From Saprospiraceae bacterium (GTDB lineage Bacteria > Bacteroidota > Bacteroidia > Chitinophagales > Saprospiraceae), in the NCBI GenBank assembly GCA_020437105.1, contig JAGQWR010000065.1:1-61420 (forward strand): 61,420 nt of DNA. The letters run 5' to 3'. Below are positions 34,946-44,289 of the stretch, piece by piece. A program made the position numbers and the translations under genes. The notes under the pieces are model-generated. The model searched no databases. It was not told where the DNA came from and was given only the letters and a program-made list of their open reading frames with translations. How positions within the stretch are numbered: position 1 is the first letter of the stretch; each line of letters opens with the position of its first letter.

Positions 34946-34982
34946 AAAAAAGAGGCTGCCTTTTTGAGGTAGCCTCTTTTCT
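34946..34982. terminator. Bidirectional terminator between the secreted protein and the cold-shock gene
   Basis: AAAAGAGGCTGCC pairs with GGTAGCCTCTTTT (one mismatch) around a 7-nt loop, with A-runs on the left and T-runs on the right. It can therefore stop transcription from both directions. Confidence 0.85.
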
Positions 34983-35009
34983 GTTGTATGAAATATTAAA
35001 AAGTTATCC

Positions 35010-35201
35010 TTAAATAACTTTTACCTTAATTGCATTCAATCCTTTCTGCCCTTCCTCCACATCATAGCTTACTTTATCACCTTCGGTAATTTCATCCTTC
35101 AGATCATTTTTGTGTACAAAAACATCTTTGCTTCCATCGTCTGGTGTGATAAATCCAAATCCTTTGGCAACATTGAAAAATTTTACTGTTCCTTCACTCA
35201 T
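35010..35201 (-). CDS. Cold-shock domain protein (CspA family)
   Basis: This 63-aa single-domain OB-fold RNA/ssDNA chaperone has RNP1 (GFGFI in [14 protein letters not shown]) and RNP2 (DVFVHKNDL). Its length and composition are typical of Bacteroidota Csp proteins, and the basic Lys-rich end KVKVI closes the fold. It is expressed alone. A near-consensus -7 box (TATCTTTA on the minus strand, 35231-35238) gives a leader of about 25 nt, short for a cold-regulated csp mRNA, so thermosensor control by a long 5' leader is not supported here. Confidence 0.93.
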   Translation of the reverse strand: MSEGTVKFFNVAKGFGFITPDDGSKDVFVHKNDLKDEITEGDKVSYDVEEGQKGLNAIKVKVI

Positions 35202-35230
35202 TATAAAATATTAAGTATTAAATATTACTA

Positions 35231-35238
35231 TAAAGATA
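35231..35238 (-). promoter_or_regulatory. Probable -7 promoter box for the cold-shock gene
   Basis: TATCTTTA on the minus strand matches TAnnTTTG at 7 of 8 positions, 29 bases upstream of the start. Confidence 0.45.
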
Positions 35239-35314
35239 CGCTTAATTTAGCTACCATTTTTTTTATCCGTATTTCGGGTAGATTTACTGGGGTTTAATTT
35301 TTCTCGAGATGCAT

Positions 35315-35322
35315 TATTTTTG
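35315..35322 (+). promoter_or_regulatory. -7 promoter box for the secreted protein at 35341
   Basis: TATTTTTG is an exact TAnnTTTG match, 18 nt before the ATG at 35341. It makes the TTG at 35320 impossible as a start. Confidence 0.55.
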
Positions 35323-35340
35323 CAAAAAAAAACAGAATTT

Positions 35341-35928
35341 ATGCGAAGTTATTTTTTTTCGTTTTTAGTGTTATCTGCTGCATTATTTATTGCTGCACCG
35401 TCAGCCGTAGCCCAAAAGGCCAGGGTGCGTCTGGCCATTTTTCAGGATGGTGTGGAAGTTATACCTAAAAAAGGGGTATTTACCCTTGAAAAAACCCCAT
35501 TTTCGATTCGCTTGCGGGTCAAAAATGCTGATGGGGTCTATTTAAATACATCAACAGTACCCTCTTATTATAGTCTCGGAAAATCGCAGGCGGTTCCGGA
35601 ATTAGAATTTATCCAATTTCAAACCTATGCAGAATATGAGTTTAATGAGAAAAAACTCCTCTATATAGATTCAGAAGGATTTAGTTTTCTGGGCTATGAT
35701 CCTGGTGTTAAAACCCATAGGTTTAATGTATTGACACCCACCAAAAAAGGCTTTGAAGGGTACCGCGTGGTTCAGCGTCTGCATTTTTTGGATAGCGATA
35801 AAATTGTTGAAATAGCAGATGTAAACCAGGACCTTTATCTTTTCCTGATCGCAACAACAGGATATGCGGCCGTGCCTGCCAACGAAGAACTCCTACGCCG
35901 GAAATACCAAATCGTCTGGAAAGATTAA
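35341..35928 (+). CDS. Hypothetical secreted protein
   Basis: This 195-aa protein has a clear signal peptide (SFLVLSAALFIAAPSAVAQ, cleavage near residue 25). The mature part is probably all-beta (RVRLAIFQDGVEVIPKKGVF, FSIRLRVKNADGVYLNTS). It resembles no family I recognise with confidence. It contains no Cys, no sorting domain and no transmembrane helix, so it is likely periplasmic or secreted. It is a single gene; its stop is 15 nt from the convergent stop of the giant secreted protein on the other strand. Confidence 0.75.
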   Translation: MRSYFFSFLVLSAALFIAAPSAVAQKARVRLAIFQDGVEVIPKKGVFTLEKTPFSIRLRVKNADGVYLNTSTVPSYYSLGKSQAVPELEFIQFQTYAEYEFNEKKLLYIDSEGFSFLGYDPGVKTHRFNVLTPTKKGFEGYRVVQRLHFLDSDKIVEIADVNQDLYLFLIATTGYAAVPANEELLRRKYQIVWKD

Positions 35929-35943
35929 AAAGGTGTTTGGTAT

Positions 35944-38900
35944 TTACAGCGTTGCAGAACTATTGACGTCGCCTACTTTGATGCCGATAAAATCAGCATC
36001 CAGTACATCTTCCGACAGGTTATTGAAATTGAGCACCTCCGGAAACGGCTCCTCCCACGGATTTAAAGGATTTGGGAAAACATAATAAGCGTCAATAAAC
36101 CGCCAGGATTCCAAATTTGGAAAGCCGGTAGAAAGCCCTAAAATGAGTTTGCGCAATTCCACAATATCCGAAGTTGTGACAGTGCCGGAGCCGTTTGCAT
36201 CTGCCGCTATGTGTTGGTATGGATCCTGAATGGGTTGAATCCCCAGGATGTGCTTGCTGATCAATACCTGATCAAAAGTGGTTACCCCGTTTAAAGGGTC
36301 GTCCTCAAACAGCGGAGAAACAGAATAATCCTGCCCAAAATCCAGACTCATGGCATAATACCCATCTACATCTGTTCCTGTTGCAAGGGTAGTATTGACC
36401 AAAATATCGGCCATAGGCATGGCTAGATCGGAGGATGTATAAACCAGGCCTGCAACAATCGGTTGGGCAACACAGCTATTCCCGGCATTGTCATAGAGGA
36501 AAAAATAAGTCTCGCAAAAATCCTGGTTTCCATATTGGTCAGTTACCCAAATTTCGATATTAATTTGACCTAAATAGTCGCAATTGAGCCAAAGCAAGGA
36601 GTCGGAAACATTGGCTGAATAAGAAAAATAAAGCGGACCTTCACAATTATCATAACTGCCAGCGTCGAAGATTTCTGCCGGGATGACAATCTCTCCGTTC
36701 TGCATGATGGTAACAGAAATAGTATTCAAACAGACAGGTGTGGGGAGTTTGCAATCAACGACTTCTACAGCCTGTTCAATATAGTTTACATTGCCACAAG
36801 CATCCCAAACCTCATATAAAACGGTATAATTGCCAGGTGTTACCTCCTCAAAAGAACCGCCACCCAGGTCATTTGGTATATCAGTAAAATAATTGATGTC
36901 ATACTCCAGGCTGCAATCCAGTACGTCCGGACCAGGAAGCGCAATGTCAATACCACAGTCTGTGCCGGTAATGCAGAAGAATTGATCTTCTATGCTCAAC
37001 TCAGGAGCCTCCGTATCCACCACTTTGATAATTTGCTTAAACACGATATACCCGTCCGGTTCCGTGCCCGTGTTGATGCCGTCAAAAAAGGTTTGGTTGT
37101 CTTGGTCGCCATCCTGATCAAAATCGACTCCTGCTTCCAGTTCGGAATATTCTACAAAGGCGTCGGTACCGTAATTTTCAAAGATGCACCAATTGATGGC
37201 GGTCCAGGTACGGATGATTTTATAACAGGCATCCGGAACAATATTAAACAGTTGATCTTCATAGGAAATCCCAATTAATTCGCAATCTTCCTGGAAAATG
37301 ACCGGCTCACCAAAATCAGGGAGTTCCGAATCGGTGCATTGTCCTATTTGGTCAGGTGGAAAGCTTACCCCCCATTCAGATACGTGGTTTACCTGGATGA
37401 TTTGATTACAAAAGGCCGGCGTATTCCCGGCGTCGTCCTGCGCTGTCCAGGTTCGGCTGATTTGGCCATAACCACAAACATTGACCTGATAATTGACAGA
37501 TTGACTGACAGTGAGCGAACAATTATCATGGAAAGATGCTGTGCCAAATTGATCCAATATGGAGTAGTCATTTAAGCTAAGCGGTAGCTGTAGTTGTGAA
37601 TCCCAAATATCGCAGGTAATGGTCAGTCCTAATGGACAGGTATCCAGCGAAGGGGGAAGCTTGTCGTGCACGGAGACCTGAACCATACATTCATTATAGT
37701 TCTCATAACAATCCCAGGTTCGAAATACGATCTGAATCGGGCCAGTACCGACATCTTCACAACAAAAACTGACACTGGGCCCAAGTTGTAAATTAGCCTG
37801 ATTACAATTATCGACCATTCGGCGAACCTGAAATTCATCCAGGCAACAATTATCATAACTGCCATCATTAAAAACTTCAGCAACAGCGACTGCAGACCCA
37901 TCTGAGTCCAGATTGATCTCGGTGATCACATCACACAAGGCTACTGGTGCAATTGGATCATAGACAATAATATCCAAATTAACTTCCGAGCTCAGACCAC
38001 ATGCATTGGTCGCCACATAAGTAATCGTATGGTTGCCCGGTGCCAGGCCTGGAGCGGGTATTGTTGCGCCGCCACTTGCATCCTGCCCATTTACGTAATC
38101 AGCTTCGCCGGAAGGAGTGAAAATTTGTAGAAAATAAGAACTGCAATCTTCCAGGACGGTCGGAATAGGAAGAGCCGCCAGAGAAAAGCAAGCAGTAGAA
38201 GAATCAACCGGGATGGGGAGACTGGACTGACTTATAATCTCTGGCGGGCTCACGTCCATAATCTTTATCGTTTGCACTTTATCCTCGCCCTCATTGTTAC
38301 TTGTTATCACATCATTGGTACACCAGTCCAGTATTGTCCAAGTACGGATGATGTCAAAATTACTGCCACAATTCTGTATGATCTGATCCGAATGACTAAT
38401 GTTATAAAAGCAACTTTGCACCCCCAATGGTCCGGGATTTCCAGAACCTGAAGTAGAAAGTACCTGGGAATCTTGAACTCCGGTCGCATCAATAACTTCT
38501 ATTCCATCTTCTAGTTGTGCGATATCCGGAGCAAGTGGCGTCGGATAAATGAGTTGCGGATGGTCTGCATATTGAGTACAACTCCAAATAATATCATTTG
38601 GGAAATCTATGTTGGTTGGTCGAACCTGTCGGATGTATTGATCGCAGGAGGTGCCAGACTGATTGTCGGCATCATCAAAGGCGATCCAGCGTTTTACACT
38701 CAGTACCTCATTGTTATCGCAAATATCAGTATCAATGAGCATCGTATTGACGAGGCTTAGGGTTGCTGTACTACAATTGTCATAGGCCTCTGGTGCGGGA
38801 ACCTGGTCTAATGCCACCCAACAGTTTATCGTAATGGTATCTGCGGGGCAATTGATAACAGGGCCGGTTTTATCTTGAGGGAGCACAAAGCTCCAACAGG

Positions 38901-39210
38901 AATTTCCGGTTGGATCAAAGGTTACTGTAGCGACCAGGGTTTCCCACAAGTAATCTGCCGGAATAGGATTTGGCACTAAATTTGGCCCGGAATGTATTAA
39001 AATGGAATAATCTGCAGGGTCTCCGACAAACCCCTCAACGAGGTCGTCAGGATGCAATAGGGCTTGACAGTTAGCGTCCATGCTCACATAGATACTATCA
39101 TTACAGGCTATGGTATTCGTAGCATGTACAAATGAAAACTGTTCCGGTTCAGGGAGTATCCAAAACCAGGAAAAGCCAATAAACAACAATGGGGTAAACA
39201 TCGGTTTCAT
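35944..39210 (-). CDS. Giant secreted HYR-like repeat protein with dockerin-like C-terminus
   Basis: This 1088-aa protein has a signal sequence (MKPMFTPLLFIGFSWFWILP). Most of it is a series of Cys-rich HYR-like segments separated by phrases such as DKTGPVINCPADTITINC, DKLPPSLDTCPLGLTITC and DTEAPELSIEDQFFC, each followed by YDNCS-type turns and RTWTAQD/RTWTAINWC strands. The last 170 residues hold a carboxypeptidase-regulatory-like turn (ATGTDVDGYYAMSL) and a dockerin-like pair of Ca-binding helices (FDQVLISKHILGIQPIQDPY, DANGSGTVTTSDIVELRKLI), ending KVGDVNSSATL. This layout is a recurrent Saprospiria secreted-protein type. No T9SS sorting domain follows. A structural surface role is inferred. 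Confidence 0.83.
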   Translation of the reverse strand: MKPMFTPLLFIGFSWFWILPEPEQFSFVHATNTIACNDSIYVSMDANCQALLHPDDLVEGFVGDPADYSILIHSGPNLVPNPIPADYLWETLVATVTFDPTGNSCWSFVLPQDKTGPVINCPADTITINCWVALDQVPAPEAYDNCSTATLSLVNTMLIDTDICDNNEVLSVKRWIAFDDADNQSGTSCDQYIRQVRPTNIDFPNDIIWSCTQYADHPQLIYPTPLAPDIAQLEDGIEVIDATGVQDSQVLSTSGSGNPGPLGVQSCFYNISHSDQIIQNCGSNFDIIRTWTILDWCTNDVITSNNEGEDKVQTIKIMDVSPPEIISQSSLPIPVDSSTACFSLAALPIPTVLEDCSSYFLQIFTPSGEADYVNGQDASGGATIPAPGLAPGNHTITYVATNACGLSSEVNLDIIVYDPIAPVALCDVITEINLDSDGSAVAVAEVFNDGSYDNCCLDEFQVRRMVDNCNQANLQLGPSVSFCCEDVGTGPIQIVFRTWDCYENYNECMVQVSVHDKLPPSLDTCPLGLTITCDIWDSQLQLPLSLNDYSILDQFGTASFHDNCSLTVSQSVNYQVNVCGYGQISRTWTAQDDAGNTPAFCNQIIQVNHVSEWGVSFPPDQIGQCTDSELPDFGEPVIFQEDCELIGISYEDQLFNIVPDACYKIIRTWTAINWCIFENYGTDAFVEYSELEAGVDFDQDGDQDNQTFFDGINTGTEPDGYIVFKQIIKVVDTEAPELSIEDQFFCITGTDCGIDIALPGPDVLDCSLEYDINYFTDIPNDLGGGSFEEVTPGNYTVLYEVWDACGNVNYIEQAVEVVDCKLPTPVCLNTISVTIMQNGEIVIPAEIFDAGSYDNCEGPLYFSYSANVSDSLLWLNCDYLGQINIEIWVTDQYGNQDFCETYFFLYDNAGNSCVAQPIVAGLVYTSSDLAMPMADILVNTTLATGTDVDGYYAMSLDFGQDYSVSPLFEDDPLNGVTTFDQVLISKHILGIQPIQDPYQHIAADANGSGTVTTSDIVELRKLILGLSTGFPNLESWRFIDAYYVFPNPLNPWEEPFPEVLNFNNLSEDVLDADFIGIKVGDVNSSATL

Positions 39211-39490
39211 ATCCAGTCCGTTTCTTCAAAGCGTGTCCTTCGCAATTGGTAATACCCGTCTTGCATAGCATATAGCTATTTCAAGATTAGGTAGGTCTGG
39301 AATGGGGAGTCCTTTAATTCTCCTTGGGATAATACTAGAGCGTTTTGGTTTAGGGGGGTAATCCTAAACGCCATGACAAAAATACCTTCACTTTAAGGAT
39401 ATTTAGTACCCCTTTTCAGGTATTTATCGCATTAAGAAAAAACGCCATTTGTTGTTGAAAATGAACCGGTTGTAAACAAAATTTAACCGC

Positions 39491-41632
39491 TTAACCATTT
39501 TGGAGCCGTTCGAGGAATTCGTCTTCGGTCATTATTTGGACACTTCCCAGTGCTTGAGCCTTCTTTAATTTGGATCCGGCATTTTCACCTACAACCAATA
39601 TATCGAGTTTGGCACTTATGGCGCTGACATTGCGTGCACCAGCGGCGGTGGCTTTTTCCTGTGCTTCTTTGCGCCCCATATTTTGGAGACTACCGGTAAA
39701 GAGTATTGTCTTTCCGACAAAAGGCCCTTCGGTTACTTCTGCTTTTGGTTTATCGTCTGCCGTTTGTGTAAGATTTACGCCCAGGGATTCCATTTCTTCG
39801 AGCATCTGAACATTCCCCGAAAGGGAGAACCAGTCGATGACATTCTGCGCAACGACCGGGCCTACATCTTTGATATTCGTAAAATCCGCTACTGTCCAGT
39901 TTCGGAGGTCTAACACATGGCCAATTTCAGCAGCGATCAGTTGAGAGACTTTTTTTCCGAGGTGGTGAATACTCAAACTGTGCAAGAGCCGATAAATCGG
40001 ATTTGCTTTTGCTTTGTCAATCGCCTTTTCCAACTTCTCAACAGATTTGTCGCCAAAACCTTCGAGCTCCCGGATGGCATCATAATCGAGGCGATACACA
40101 TCTGCCGGATTTCTAAGCCAACCCAGATCAAAAAAGCGCTCTACGATCGATTGCCCAAATCCGTCAATATCCATAGCCGACTTGGATACATGGAAAATGA
40201 TGCGCTGTAAATCTTGCGCTCCACAGACGCATTTAGGGCATCTCCAGGCTGCTTCCCCTTCTTCCCGGACCAGCGCAACCTCCTCCCCGGTTTGATTAAT
40301 GGGGCATGTTTTGGGGAATTCGATCGGTACTTCGCTACCGTCGCGCAGTTCCTCCATCGCTTTAACAATGTATGGAATCACATCTCCGGCACGCTCAACT
40401 AATACAGTGTCGCCCAGTCGAAGGTCTTTGCTCTGGATAAAATCGGCATTATGTAAGGAAATGCTGGAAACCGTAACCCCGGCTAGTTGCACAGGCTCGA
40501 TTTTGGCAACCGGGGTGATGGAACCCACCTTGCCAACCTGATATTCAACCTGAACCAGCTTGGAAGTAGCCTGTTTAGCTTTAAATTTAAAGGCAATCGC
40601 CCAACGCGGATGGTGGCTGGTTGATCCCGCTTTTTCCTGGAGCTCGCGGCTGTTTACCTTGACCACCATGCCATCAATTTCGTAGGGATAATTTTCACGC
40701 TTTTCCTGCCATTCCAGACAAAAACGTATGACCTCCTCTATGTTTTTGCACAGACCTGTTTCCTTTTTAGGAATCTTAAACCCGACCTGCCCCAGGAATT
40801 CGATACTATCGTGGTGTGTCGGAAATTGAGCTAATTGATCGGCTCCCTCGGCATTTACTGCATATCCAAGTTGATATACAAAAGCTTCCAGGCCTCTTTG
40901 AGCGGCTTCTTTTGGGTCTTTCATCCGGAGGCCGCCCGTTGCAGCATTCCGGGGATTCGCAAATACCGGAAGCCCCTCTTTTTCACGGTTAGCATTGATC
41001 TTTTTAAAAATATCCTTTCGGATAAGCACTTCTCCGCGTAACTCCGCTTTTTGAATGCCTTTATCCAGAAATGCGGCTTTTATCGGAATGGATTTCATGA
41101 CACGGGCATTGTTGGTCATTTCTTCGCCCATCACCCCATTTCCTCTGGTAGCAGCTCTAACCAGCCTGTCATCTTCATAGAGCAACACCACGGTACCCCC
41201 GTCAAATTTTGGTTCGACCACATACTCAATGTCTGCCTCGGTATCCAGCAGGCAAAGCTTTTTGATCTGCTCATCAAAGTCTTTCAGATCTTCTGCATTA
41301 TACGAATTAGCCAGGGAGAGCATGGGAATCATGTGCTCCACAGCAGGAAGGTCTTCGGTCAGGTCGGCAGATACACGTTGGGTCGGCGAATCCGGAGTGA
41401 TGAATTCCGGAAACCTGGCCTCCAGCGCTTCGAGTTTTTTGAAGAGTTGATCATACTCAAAATCACTTATGATTGGGTCGTTTTGCACATAGTATCGCCA
41501 CTCGTGGTAAATGATCACATCGTGCAGATCCCGAATATAGGATTCGGCTGCTTCCCTTTCGGGGAAATAGTCATTTTCCAGGATGGTTTTCGATTGCTCG
41601 AAAAAGGCTTTTTGAATGGCACTGTTGTACAT
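39491..41632 (-). CDS. ligA: NAD+-dependent DNA ligase
   Basis: This 713-aa ligase seals nicks during replication and repair. It has domain Ia (HEWRYYVQNDPIISDFEYDQL), the adenylation domain with the AMP-accepting Lys142 in EPKFDGG, an OB fold (GKVGSITPVAKIEPVQLAG), a zinc finger, helix-hairpin-helix repeats and a C-terminal BRCT domain (about 635-710: GKTILFTGSLQNMGRKEAQE). It is about 40 residues longer than typical LigA because of a leading extension of about 25 residues and a longer linker before BRCT. The zinc finger is unusual: C443-P-I-N446 lacks the second Cys, while an extra Cys468 appears between C465 and C470. A near-consensus -7 box (TACCTTTA, minus strand) lies at 41655-41662. 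Confidence 0.95.
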   Translation of the reverse strand: MYNSAIQKAFFEQSKTILENDYFPEREAAESYIRDLHDVIIYHEWRYYVQNDPIISDFEYDQLFKKLEALEARFPEFITPDSPTQRVSADLTEDLPAVEHMIPMLSLANSYNAEDLKDFDEQIKKLCLLDTEADIEYVVEPKFDGGTVVLLYEDDRLVRAATRGNGVMGEEMTNNARVMKSIPIKAAFLDKGIQKAELRGEVLIRKDIFKKINANREKEGLPVFANPRNAATGGLRMKDPKEAAQRGLEAFVYQLGYAVNAEGADQLAQFPTHHDSIEFLGQVGFKIPKKETGLCKNIEEVIRFCLEWQEKRENYPYEIDGMVVKVNSRELQEKAGSTSHHPRWAIAFKFKAKQATSKLVQVEYQVGKVGSITPVAKIEPVQLAGVTVSSISLHNADFIQSKDLRLGDTVLVERAGDVIPYIVKAMEELRDGSEVPIEFPKTCPINQTGEEVALVREEGEAAWRCPKCVCGAQDLQRIIFHVSKSAMDIDGFGQSIVERFFDLGWLRNPADVYRLDYDAIRELEGFGDKSVEKLEKAIDKAKANPIYRLLHSLSIHHLGKKVSQLIAAEIGHVLDLRNWTVADFTNIKDVGPVVAQNVIDWFSLSGNVQMLEEMESLGVNLTQTADDKPKAEVTEGPFVGKTILFTGSLQNMGRKEAQEKATAAGARNVSAISAKLDILVVGENAGSKLKKAQALGSVQIMTEDEFLERLQNG

Positions 41633-41654
41633 GTTAGCTGAATTAGACCCAGGC

Positions 41655-41662
41655 TAAAGGTA
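41655..41662 (-). promoter_or_regulatory. Probable -7 promoter box for ligA
   Basis: TACCTTTA on the minus strand matches TAnnTTTG at 7 of 8 positions, 22 bases before the start codon. The dapD promoter lies divergently 31 nt away. Confidence 0.45.
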
Positions 41663-41693
41663 GGAAATTGCCCTAATTTGATCCAAGAAAAGC

Positions 41694-41701
41694 TATTTTT
41701 G
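41694..41701 (+). promoter_or_regulatory. -7 promoter box for dapD
   Basis: TATTTTTG is an exact TAnnTTTG match. The transcript would start near 41706, giving a leader of about 50 nt. Confidence 0.6.
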
Positions 41702-41755
41702 CGGGAACCTGAAGGCCGCCGCCTTGGCAGCTACTTCCAATCATAACTCATAATC

Positions 41756-42574
41756 ATGCAAGGACTAAAAGAAATCATAGAAGCTGCCTGGGAAGACCGG
41801 AGCTTACTCGAACAAGCAGATACCCAAAAAGCAATCCGGGATGTCATCGAGCTGCTGGATAAAGGAAAACTGCGTGTAGCCAGTCCGGATGGAGCCGGGG
41901 GCTGGGAGGTACATCAGTGGGTGAAAAAGGGAGTCGTTTTATATTTCCCCATTCAGCAAATGGAAACCATTTCTGTCGGACCGTTTGAGTTTCACGATAA
42001 AATTCCTTTAAAATCAGATTTCGCTGCTCAGGAAGTGCGTGTGGTACCCCATGCCATTGCCCGCCATGGCAGTTTCCTGGAAAAAGGAGTGATCATGATG
42101 CCCAGCTATGTCAATATCGGGGCATGGGTCGGAAGCGGCACAATGGTTGATACCTGGGCGACAGTAGGCTCCTGCGCACAGATTGGCCGCAATGTACACT
42201 TAAGCGGCGGTGTCGGAATTGGAGGCGTACTCGAACCACTTCAGGCGAGTCCGACCATCATAGAAGACGATTGTTTTATTGGTTCCCGCTGCATTGTGGT
42301 AGAGGGGGTTCGGGTAGAGCGAGAGGCAGTGCTTGCCGCGAATGTAGTGCTCACACAATCCACCCATATCATTGATGTGACGGGTTCGGAGCCGGTGACT
42401 TTTAAGGGGCGGGTACCTGCCCGATCTGTTGTGATTCCGGGTTCCTATAATAAGTCTTTCCCAGCCGGAGATTATCAGGTTTCCTGCGCGCTCATAATTG
42501 GAGAGCGTAAAGAAAGTACCAACAAGAAAACAAGCCTCAATCAGGCATTAAGAGACTACGATCTTAGTGTTTAA
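41756..42574 (+). CDS. dapD: Tetrahydrodipicolinate N-succinyltransferase
   Basis: This 272-aa enzyme succinylates 2,3,4,5-tetrahydrodipicolinate in the lysine/meso-diaminopimelate pathway. An N-terminal helical domain (about 1-90) precedes the left-handed beta-helix of hexapeptide repeats (MMPSYVNIGAWVGSGTMVDT, GVGIGGVLEP, IEDDCFIGSRCIVVEGV). The signature ATVGSCAQIGRNVHLSGGV is intact. Length and order are typical of DapD. It is transcribed alone from a perfect -7 box, and its 3' end overlaps the convergent gene by 11 bp. Confidence 0.95.
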   Translation: MQGLKEIIEAAWEDRSLLEQADTQKAIRDVIELLDKGKLRVASPDGAGGWEVHQWVKKGVVLYFPIQQMETISVGPFEFHDKIPLKSDFAAQEVRVVPHAIARHGSFLEKGVIMMPSYVNIGAWVGSGTMVDTWATVGSCAQIGRNVHLSGGVGIGGVLEPLQASPTIIEDDCFIGSRCIVVEGVRVEREAVLAANVVLTQSTHIIDVTGSEPVTFKGRVPARSVVIPGSYNKSFPAGDYQVSCALIIGERKESTNKKTSLNQALRDYDLSV

Positions 42575-44258
42575 TAATTCGGTGCCATTGTAAAGCCCCC
42601 TGTGTTTTGATCTGGATGTAATATACTCCATCAGGGAGATCTTCCAGATTTATCGTCTGGCCTTTGACCTGAATGGAGCAATTCCTGCCCCATTGGTCTA
42701 TAATCCGTATTTCCTCCAATGGGCAGCAGGAATCCAAGTACAGCCAAGCGCTTGTCGGATTTGGGTAAAGGATTATTGATTCGGGGTTAATAACTTCCGA
42801 GACAGGCGTAAACAGCGGGTTGAGGCGGCCAAAGAACGCATCTGAAAATCCGCCGCTGGTTTCTTCCACACCATCAAAGAAGACATTGCTTTTGTAAAAT
42901 CCGCTTACCCATACCTGGCCGAGTTCGTCGGAGGCGATCTGCTCTATAAATGCCTGATCATCGGTGGTAAGTGATACGGCCCAGGGCCAGGTTGTGTCCT
43001 TCCAGGAACCGGCAAAGCCATAAAAGCTGAAGCCGGCAGCCGTGGGTAGATTTTGCCCTACTAAACTTGGGTCGCCTGTGTAATATCCCGCCCAGAGTGG
43101 TTTCCCGCTGCTAAAATTGAAGCAACTGACGTTTTCGTCTTGCAGTCCGCCAAAACCTGCCAGACTGAGTGGTACGCCCTCGGAGCTAAGCGACGCTAAA
43201 AAACCATTGTTGTTAAATCCGGGCGTCGTAATATCATCCAGCGTACCGGTCTTGAAGTTTAAGACGCCCAAAAAGCTGCCGCCGATGTAGAGCTTGTCTT
43301 CATACCAGGAAATGCCGGCTAGCTGATCATCATATTGAGCACCCAGATGCCGGGACCAGACGGGCGTAAAACTCTCGGGGTTAAATTTGGTGATAAATAA
43401 ATCCTGGTCCTGGGTTTCTGCGACCAGTTTATCAGTACCTATATATAAGGTGTCATTAAAATAGCCAGCCAGATACATTTGTCCGTCGTCGGTGATCAGC
43501 AATTCTTCCAGTCCCGAATCCAGGCTGCTTTCAAACTGGGTAGCCTCGACAAAAAGCCCATTCGCTGTAAAGCGGGCAACAAAACAATTGGTGCCACTCC
43601 CGGAAGACAGGGTAGGTACATCTTCAAAATACAGGAATCCATTGAATGCTCCGACTACCAGCAAGTCGCCTGTTTCAGTTTCCTGAATGCCGCCGAGGGC
43701 CTTATAGGCTGTACCCTGAATGGCGAAAGACCAGCACAGCTCCCCTTCTGAATCAGTACAAGCCAGAAAAATAGCGTCCGACCCAAGGTCGGAAGTGATG
43801 CTGCCGGCACCGAATTGAATGCTGTCGAAAAATCGTCCGCCCAGAATGTAAGTCCCGTCAGCACGCACTACTGCAGCGTCCAGTGTTTCAATATCCGGAC
43901 TGCCGGCTGCGGCAATCCAGGTGTTTTGCCCGTTTGCATCCCATTCTCCAAAAAAAAGCTCCTTGGATCCGTTGAGTGGGAGGTTTTCACCGCCCGGACT
44001 GAAATGGTCGTCATAAACACCACCGATAAAAATCCTGTTTGAGCTAATTGGCTCAAAAATGCGGATGGATTCAGATCCCGGTCCCTGCAATGGAAAATAA
44101 GCATCCCAAGCCTGACAGTATATAGGAAAAGGAAATAGTACTATAAAAGTTAAACGCCCGACCGCTTTAATCAGCGGAATCAGCTTCCTCGGCTTTATTA
44201 TTACATTACCTTTGTTGCGGAATAAAAATGTCATGTCTGCCATGTTTGGTGCCTGCAT
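42564..44258 (-). CDS. Secreted T9SS cargo protein with SBBP-like propeller repeats
   Basis: This 564-aa protein has a late signal peptide (LTFIVLFPFPIYCQA, cleavage near residue 50). The start may be the Met at 44234 (MTFLFRNKG), which would shorten the leader. The body consists of repeated beta-propeller-like units with phrases such as GTYILGGRFFDSIQFG, GDLLVVGAFNGFLYFE, GQMYLAGYFNDTLYIG and DKLYIGGSFLGVLNFK, the pattern of SBBP-repeat proteins. The C-terminus from about 490 is a T9SS sorting domain (ILYPNPTSAWLYLDS, DGVYYIQIK). It is divergent from the TPR lipoprotein gene 31 bp away, and convergent with dapD. The ligand is unknown. Confidence 0.8.
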   Translation of the reverse strand: MQAPNMADMTFLFRNKGNVIIKPRKLIPLIKAVGRLTFIVLFPFPIYCQAWDAYFPLQGPGSESIRIFEPISSNRIFIGGVYDDHFSPGGENLPLNGSKELFFGEWDANGQNTWIAAAGSPDIETLDAAVVRADGTYILGGRFFDSIQFGAGSITSDLGSDAIFLACTDSEGELCWSFAIQGTAYKALGGIQETETGDLLVVGAFNGFLYFEDVPTLSSGSGTNCFVARFTANGLFVEATQFESSLDSGLEELLITDDGQMYLAGYFNDTLYIGTDKLVAETQDQDLFITKFNPESFTPVWSRHLGAQYDDQLAGISWYEDKLYIGGSFLGVLNFKTGTLDDITTPGFNNNGFLASLSSEGVPLSLAGFGGLQDENVSCFNFSSGKPLWAGYYTGDPSLVGQNLPTAAGFSFYGFAGSWKDTTWPWAVSLTTDDQAFIEQIASDELGQVWVSGFYKSNVFFDGVEETSGGFSDAFFGRLNPLFTPVSEVINPESIILYPNPTSAWLYLDSCCPLEEIRIIDQWGRNCSIQVKGQTINLEDLPDGVYYIQIKTQGALQWHRIIKH

Positions 44259-44289
44259 CGGGCTGATGCAAAAAAGTTAATTTCGTGCT

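Noticed and set aside
41051..41641. 196-codon + strand ORF opposite the 5' part of ligA
   Set aside because: It is a shadow of the highly conserved ligase sequence on the other strand.
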